Both the position numbers and the translations under genes were made by a program. A model generated the notes under the pieces. The model did not search any database, was not told the origin of the DNA, and saw nothing but the letters and a program-made list of their open reading frames with translations. DNA of 64,000 bases from Pocillopora verrucosa (Eukaryota > Cnidaria > Anthozoa > Scleractinia > Pocilloporidae), in the NCBI RefSeq assembly GCF_036669915.1, contig NC_089312.1, positions 24,312,404-24,376,403 on the forward strand, read 5' to 3'. Positions 60,901-64,000 of the stretch are shown here, piece after piece. Positions within the stretch are counted from its first letter, which is position 1, and each line of letters opens with the position of its first letter.

Positions 60901-61795
60901 TGCATTCGTTTTGCTGCCAGAATCATTTGATGCCCTGCATAATCAAATTTAATTTATGATCAAGAAACGTTCTTAAACAGTAACCTGCTTACTGAATTTC
61001 GGACTCTGCCTACCGTCCTCCCTCTGGTTTCTTTTGCAAACGTTTTTGTGGGTTGGCACGCAACATTCTCCGGCAGCATTGCGTGACATTCCAAAAAAAC
61101 ATTTGCTCGCTGAGGAGAATATCATTTCCCAGATCGAGTCTCCCTTCTCCTAATGCTACGGTCCTTCTTATTTGTCCATTCTGGCAGAAATACGTGCATC
61201 AAAATTGCTAGTAAGGATGGAAGGTTTGGATATATGCAGAGGTGGTCCAGATCTCCTTCAGAAGCCTCTTTTATCAAGGATTCTAGAAAAATCAACCATA
61301 AGAAGGGCCTTTCCTCATCATGGATAGGCTGTTTAATTGGTGTAAATGTCTTGCGTCAGACTATGAGTTTATTTACCTTGTTGAAGAGGGAGATGCATTT
61401 TTATGCTTGATTTGTTTCAGCGAACTTGAGCAAGCTGCACCCATGTGGAGCACTTCTTACGTTAGGCAAGAACTCCTTGACTTATCCAAAATGACCACTA
61501 GATTGGATTAGGAAGTGATGGTTTAACTTTCATGAATAATCATCATAAAGAACAACTGTATATTCATGTCTCAAAATCAAACCCCAATGACAGTCTATTT
61601 TTCTGCAAATCATTCTCTTGCCCCTACAGTTTTTTGCCAAGCTCAATTTTTTTTTGGCAAGAGAACAGTCCAAGTTATTGTTTAAAAACTAATTAAATTT
61701 CTTTTTGAGTTCGGTATCTTCAAAGCTTTGAATTAACGTGGAAATTAACCGTGGTTTGCTTCTGCACACATACTGACAGTAGAATACAACACGTG
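60901..61795. other. 5' flank of NWD1-like gene and non-coding sequence
   Basis: This is the upstream region of the NWD1-like start codon at 60900. The frame above that ATG has no closer in-frame ATG. I find no clear TATA box and no other gene. Confidence 0.4.
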
Positions 61796-62230
61796 AGTAT
61801 GAAAGCGATCTTCGCAATAATGAACACTACTTGAGCAGTACTAGGCCTGAAAAAAATGTTCAGGCCTGTACGGGATTTGAACCCATGACCTCTACGATAC
61901 CAGTGCAGCGCTCTACAAGCTGATCTAACATGCCAACCGGGAGCTGGTCATTGTGTTGGTTGCAAATAAATCCGTGAGGTGGTGAATAAACGGCTGTGAA
62001 TATATGAAAGTCATATTTGAATTGCGGATAATGGCGTGAATATGAAAGCGATCTTCGCAGTCATGAGCACTACTTGAGAAGTAGGGAAAACAAGGCCTGA
62101 AAAAAAGTTTAGGCCAGTACGGTTCAAATCCCGAACAGGCCTGAACTTTTTTTATCACAGAAGTGATGGGTTCAAATCCCATACAGGCCTTATCGCTCTC
62201 ATATTCACGTTTTTATCCGCGGTTCAAATA
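61796..62230. repeat. Composite tRNA-derived repeat (SINE-like), several partial copies
   Basis: A tRNA-like segment on the minus strand (61869-61945) has a perfect B box GGTTCAAATCC (61883-61873) and a decayed A box (TTAGATCAGCTTGTAGAGCG). Two further GGTTCAAATCC boxes lie on the plus strand at 62121 and 62169. The sequence tatgaaagcgatcttcgca occurs twice (61799 and 62042) and an inverted partner of atgaaagtcatat closes the array. I recognise the ggcctgtacgggatttgaac segment as a dispersed repeat of coral genomes. It is not a functional tRNA gene. Confidence 0.75.
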
Positions 62231-63313
62231 TATGACTTTCATATGTCGACAGCACGTTTGAATCTCTAATGCTAGCCATGCATGACACACATTTGGTCCT
62301 ATGCGGAATTTTCAGATGAATTATGTTTTATCATATATCTTTTCCGTAATCACTCAGTGAATTCATTGCTACTGGTTGCTGCAGTAACGATAAATTGTTC
62401 AAATTACCGGTGAAAAGGAGGAAAGGACTGACAATGCTAGACGCCTGCTCCTTACATATAATAAAAGTGAACTACTTGCTCAGTAGTCACATCTAAATCA
62501 ACAACGGGTATATTATAACTTGAGAGCGATAAAATCACACACATACGCATCATTACTTGTTTAACTACTCTAAAATTCAAGTTCTGAGCTCCTGGACAAA
62601 CGCAAAAAACTGTTAGAATTCACGTATTTTATTTGAGTAGGAAGAGCATGATATAAGCTATGTTTTGATCGTGAATTGTCTTTTGTGTCGACCGCCTGAA
62701 GACCCGTAACTTATCTAACTTACCAGCAGTAACTATTACGGTTTCGTACGCAATCACTAACACCGTTGAAGTGAGAGTAATCGCTGTTTGGAACTATGAA
62801 TAAAAATCGTTTCTAACTGTTTAACCAGACTGCCTATAGAAATCCCGTTATCTCTCACATGTCCCATGCAGCGCCACTCAATTTATTCCATTGTTCAACA
62901 TATAAATCCAAAATGTAAACACTTCTGAAGCGTTCTTCTAACAATTAGTCGTGATAATGAGCGAACAATCTAGTTTTTAGATTTAAGTCTTACCAGAAGC
63001 TAATGTATCTCTTCATCTTTTCCCACATTGTTGCATTTTAACCACCCAAGCTTTCCACCGGAGTGCATTCCTCAAGCACTTACGATACACAGTGTTCGAA
63101 GCGTGAGGCACGCAATTCCGATGGTGCAAATACTGGACACAAGGATTGTTGCTTAGCAATTTCAAGTGTGATGATCAATTGTGCGTGAAAGTGAATTCAC
63201 AAAAGAGACCTGCTGAGCATAAAAAATGTATATGATCATAACGATCACTGGTAAGCATACCACATCAGTAACGGAGAAAATACAATTTGTTGTGTGGTCA
63301 ATAATGTAAGAAC
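62231..63313. other. Non-coding stretch, no gene recognised
   Basis: No coding frame or repeat with clear ends was recognised. Confidence 0.5.
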
Positions 63314-63315
63314 TG

Positions 63316-63863
63316 CAGTTGAATCCCAGTAACTCGAATTGTCAAGGAAAATTGATATCGGGGTTTCGAGCTACAGGGGTTTAAACAAATAGACCAGAAA
63401 CACTTGATTAAAGGTTTTATGCTTCGACATGTTTCAGTGTAAGATTTCTAGGAATGTAAAAGTATAAAAACGACAAAACAAAACAAAACAAAACAAAAAA
63501 AGCATGAAAACCACAAGTACTTTAAAGTAGCTGCTTTTCAGAATGTTTAGCGCTAAATCTCACTTTAACGTGTGATGTCGACAAAGGTCAATTTGTCATA
63601 ATATATAAATGAGATTAAATTGTGATCTTCCGGTGCAAACTGATGTTATGCGGGCTCATTAGTTCACAAAAGTGAAAATCGAGGGTACAATTACTGAGAC
63701 AAGTACCTGAAGGGGAGTAAAGATCGCTTCGAGTTAGCGGGGTTTTAAGTTATAGAGTTAAAATTACAGTAAATATGCGAGGCAAATCCAAGGGAAATCA
63801 GTTTTGTTTCAAGCTAGCGGGGAATTCGAGTTACCAAGGGTTCAAGTTATCGGGGTTCAACTG
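63316..63863. mobile_element. pogo/Tigger-like miniature element, about 548 bp
   Basis: The ends CAGTTGAATCCCAGTAACTC (left) and the complement of gttatcggggttcaactg (right) form a terminal inverted repeat of the type cagttgaaccccgataactc, with multiple internal taactcgaa/gagttaccaagg-like units. TA flanks the right end (63864-63865); the left flank is tg, a likely mutated TA. Such ends are typical of Tc1/mariner-pogo elements. No transposase is present. An (AAAAC)n run lies inside at 63472-63500. Confidence 0.75.
63472..63500 (+). repeat. (AAAAC)n microsatellite
   Basis: About five consecutive acaaa units followed by a short A run, inside the pogo-like element. Confidence 0.9.
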
Positions 63864-64000
63864 TAGTCCATTCGTCTCTGTTAAGCCGGTGTATGGCTTT
63901 GCGTCTGTTTTTTTCCTTCTTACGTTTTCTTCCCTTATCTGTAAAGAACTTTGATTTTTAGCACAAAAAAAAGCTGTCTTTGAACCGATTTCCTAAACTT

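Noticed and set aside
61869..61945. A tRNA gene
   Set aside because: The B box is intact but the A box is decayed and stems do not pair well; it is part of a dispersed repeat.

Overview
The window is invertebrate nuclear DNA: AT-rich, with intron-split genes carrying GT-AG junctions and long non-coding stretches. The dispersed repeats (a degenerate family with ends like TTAACCCTTTAACTCCCAAG, and a tRNA-derived repeat containing GGTTCAAATCC) look like those I know from stony corals, so a scleractinian or close anthozoan is the best guess. There is no organelle, bacterial, viral or CRISPR sequence that I can support.

Left part (1-13.2 kb): two conserved trafficking genes in head-to-head orientation. 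A TBC1D15/17-type Rab GTPase-activating protein runs leftward from 5326 and leaves the window. A complete ten-exon TSG101 (ESCRT-I) runs rightward from 6561 to 13169. Each gene carries in an intron a copy, in opposite orientation, of the same ~455-bp terminal-inverted-repeat element; one copy is split by a later insertion.

Middle part (13.2-37.4 kb): a gene-poor stretch whose only convincing genes look lineage-restricted. Three small secreted, mostly very basic proteins (19.0, 23.4 and 28.6 kb) share a signal peptide, a short hydrophobic-[LM]T-x-x-R motif and a terminal W-[VL] motif. Two divergently transcribed coiled-coil genes (34.8 and 36.4 kb) are ancient duplicates, alignable without gaps over 104 residues.

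37.5-42.4 kb: an apparently intact 4.85-kb DNA transposon. It has 22-bp terminal inverted repeats, a three-exon chromodomain gene on one strand and a convergent, essentially intronless ~913-residue gene on the other. The latter has features of a DDE-type transposase (D440, D521 and a conserved GQGVEKNND motif), a Cys-x-x-Cys site and a C-terminal SAP domain. This is the best candidate for an undescribed system.

42.4-50.6 kb is mostly non-coding apart from one orphan ORF region near 47.6-48.5 kb. From 60900 down to 50614 lies a complete 13-exon NWD1-like gene (N-terminal DUF4062-like region, NACHT ATPase, WD40 repeats; 1639 residues by my splicing). One of its introns holds an element with perfect 9-bp target duplications. 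The right end (61-64 kb) contains a tRNA-derived composite repeat and a pogo/Tigger-like miniature element. All splice models are mine, based on frame continuity, splice signals and family resemblance; no transcript or database evidence was available.
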